Assembly: GCA_002327965.1 (NCBI GenBank)
Contig: DCVB01000095.1
Coordinates: forward strand, 85,840-102,909
Length of the DNA stretch: 17,070 nucleotides
Source: Candidatus Aminicenantes bacterium UBA2199
GTDB lineage: Bacteria; Acidobacteriota; Aminicenantia; UBA2199
Reading direction: 5' to 3'
Part shown: positions 16,445 through 17,070 of the stretch, in pieces
Layout: the number at the start of each line of letters is the position of its first letter
Numbering within the stretch: position 1 is the stretch's first letter
Position numbers and translations under genes: made by a program
Notes under the pieces: generated by a model
The model's database searches: none
The model's input: only the letters and a program-made list of their open reading frames with translations
What the model was told of the DNA's origin: nothing

Positions 16445-16533
16445 AATCCGTCAATTTTCAACAAAATGTCAAAATATAAAGTGAATAACCGCCTCATGCC
16501 GCAAGCAGGATCAGGAAATCAAAGCATCTCTGA

Positions 16534-16731
16534 TTCAGGATTGTGCAGCCGGTCCAGGCCAACGCCGTGTTCGCCTCGCTGCCGCGCCCGGCGCTGGAAA
16601 AGCTGCTCGAAAAATATTTCTTCTACACCTGGGACGAGGAAAAGTGCGAGGTGCGCTGGATGTGCTCGTTCAACACCACGGAGAAGCAGGTCGGCGACTT
16701 CGCCGCCGCCATCGCCGCCAGCTGCCGCTGA
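16534..16731 (+). pseudogene. Truncated second copy of the threonine aldolase 3' end
   Basis: Only the last 63 codons and stop of an aldolase gene are present, matching the end of the intact gene from Ile-Val-Gln-Pro onward with residue changes A to P, R to L, D to E and K to R. An in-frame TGA at 16531-16533 closes the frame just before the homology, and the PLP-binding part is absent, so no working enzyme can be made. A GTG at 16543 could start a 62-residue peptide but has no ribosome binding site. It is either the displaced native 3' end or the remains of a tandem paralogue. Confidence 0.9.
16540..16731 (+). repeat. Right copy of duplicated aldolase 3' end
   Basis: This is the partner of 10118-10309: 172 of 192 bases are identical and there are no gaps. 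The two copies are direct repeats enclosing the AT-rich block. Confidence 0.9.
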
Positions 16732-16770
16732 AGCTGACGGGGATCCGCCGGCATCTGTCCCTTGCTCCGG

Positions 16771-16935
16771 TCACGCCCTGGCAAAGAGCAGGGCATAGGA
16801 AAAAAAGATCACCACGTCGGGGAGGAAATGGATGATCCACGGGGCCAGCATGCCGCGGGTTTCGAGCATGCTGCGGGCCATGATCCAGGCCAGGAAGCCG
16901 GTCATGGCGAAGCCGACCAGGCAGGAGGGGGTCAC
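16771..16935 (-). pseudogene. C-terminal remnant of a CPBP (CAAX-type) membrane protease
   Basis: The minus-strand frame encodes 54 residues including SMLETRGMLAPWIIHFLPDV and a final hydrophobic helix (VVIFFSYALLFARA). This resembles the last motif and helix of CPBP intramembrane proteases, where His and Asp/Asn in HFLxD lie near the active site. An in-frame TGA directly precedes the first codon (a GTG), and the rest of a protein normally over 200 residues long is missing. The remnant therefore ends abruptly 19 bases from the gltA-like stop. It is convergent with the aldolase remnant. Family assignment is from the motif only. Confidence 0.6.
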
Positions 16936-16954
16936 TCAGCACTTACCGTTCGGC

Positions 16955-17070
16955 TTAACGGCCGCGCATTTCCAGGCTATCCCCTTTTGTCCTGCTCATT
17001 AAATATTCGTGCATGGAACGGGCGGCGATGCGCCCGGCGCCCATGGCCAGGATGACCGTGGCGGCCCCGG
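16955..17070 (-). CDS. gltA: GltA/SudA-type glutamate synthase flavoprotein subunit, C-terminus
   Basis: Only the last 37 codons are inside the window; the gene continues past its right edge. The reading GAATVILAMGAGRIAARSMH followed by EYL is the conserved end of the FAD/NADPH-binding subunit of NADPH-dependent glutamate synthase and of the related NfnL/SudA flavoproteins, covering the last FAD-contacting helix. A 14-residue polar tail (MSRTKGDSLEMRGR) follows. The fragment cannot separate glutamate synthase from NfnL/SudA. Confidence 0.8.
   Translation of the reverse strand, partial: GAATVILAMGAGRIAARSMHEYLMSRTKGDSLEMRGR

Larger units (their letters stand above)
10310..16533. other. AT-rich inserted block with three-gene operon
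   Basis: Base composition drops sharply at the aldolase stop and rises again at the second aldolase fragment. As hand-counted examples, 12901-12960 has 17 G+C of 60, while 6001-6060 in dnaE has 36 of 60 and most of guaA looks higher still. All three genes run on the minus strand, opposite to the interrupted operon, and overlap each other. The block is bounded by the two copies of the aldolase 3' end. No integrase, transposase, tRNA or terminal inverted repeat was found, so the route of entry is unclear. The block may be a foreign cassette brought in by recombination in the aldolase gene. Confidence 0.75.

Noticed and set aside
16303..16497. 64-codon minus-strand frame upstream of the Ig/propeller gene
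   Set aside because: No ribosome binding site or recognisable motif; it overlaps the presumed promoter and palindrome, so it is probably non-coding.
10310..16533. Insertion sequence or integrative element with its own recombinase
   Set aside because: No transposase, integrase, terminal inverted repeats or tRNA found on either strand, so it is described only as an AT-rich inserted block.
16931..16945. AGTGCTGAGTGAC on the minus strand at the CPBP/gltA junction, resembling the 2282-2378 repeat units
   Set aside because: Only about 11 of 14 positions match AAGTGACCAGTGAC; this is too weak to call a repeat copy or to blame for the truncation.
1..17070. CRISPR arrays, tRNA or rRNA genes, riboswitches
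   Set aside because: I saw no regularly spaced identical repeats, cloverleaf-type sequence, rRNA motifs or known riboswitch core; in particular the guaA leader is too short for a guanine or other riboswitch.

Overview
The window is a GC-rich bacterial chromosome segment interrupted by one AT-rich block. Composition, a sensory TPR-GGDEF protein beside a Hanks-type kinase, a SpoIIE-type phosphatase of a form I associate with Acidobacteriota/Aminicenantota, and a secreted Ig-like/propeller protein suggest a free-living bacterium of that broad group. This placement is an inference and not firm.

Layout. (1) Positions 1-2272, plus strand: a signalling pair, the C-terminal part of a TPR-TM-GGDEF diguanylate cyclase followed one base later by a membrane-anchored Ser/Thr protein kinase. 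(2) 2282-2378: an imperfect inverted repeat of AGTGACAAG-type units between convergent genes; its right arm encodes the last residues of mutM. (3) 2359-3183, minus: mutM (Fpg DNA glycosylase), divergent from guaA. Both have near-consensus sigma70-type promoters with 17-base spacers placed so close to the start codons that both transcripts should be leaderless or nearly so. (4) 3301-10309, plus: a compact run guaA, dnaE, a SpoIIE/PP2C-type phosphatase and an L-threonine aldolase, with 4-base ATGA overlaps or very short gaps, probably one operon. (5) 10310-16533: an AT-rich block with three overlapping minus-strand genes. In transcription order these are a large secreted Ig-like/beta-propeller protein, a six-helix membrane protein, and a secreted zinc-phospholipase-C-like protein. 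(6) 16534-17070: a second, truncated copy of the 3' end of the threonine aldolase gene, a truncated CPBP (CAAX-type) protease C-terminus, and the C-terminus of a GltA-type glutamate synthase flavoprotein subunit on the minus strand.

How it fits together. The housekeeping block joins GMP synthesis, replicative DNA synthesis and amino-acid metabolism with a phosphatase of unknown target. The AT-rich block looks acquired: its composition is foreign, it has its own operon structure, and 192-base copies of the aldolase 3' end (172/192 identical by hand count) lie on both sides. No integrase or transposase was found in it. The three-gene cassette (surface scaffold, membrane protein, phospholipase-like hydrolase) is the best candidate here for an undescribed system acting at or outside the cell envelope; its function is not known.
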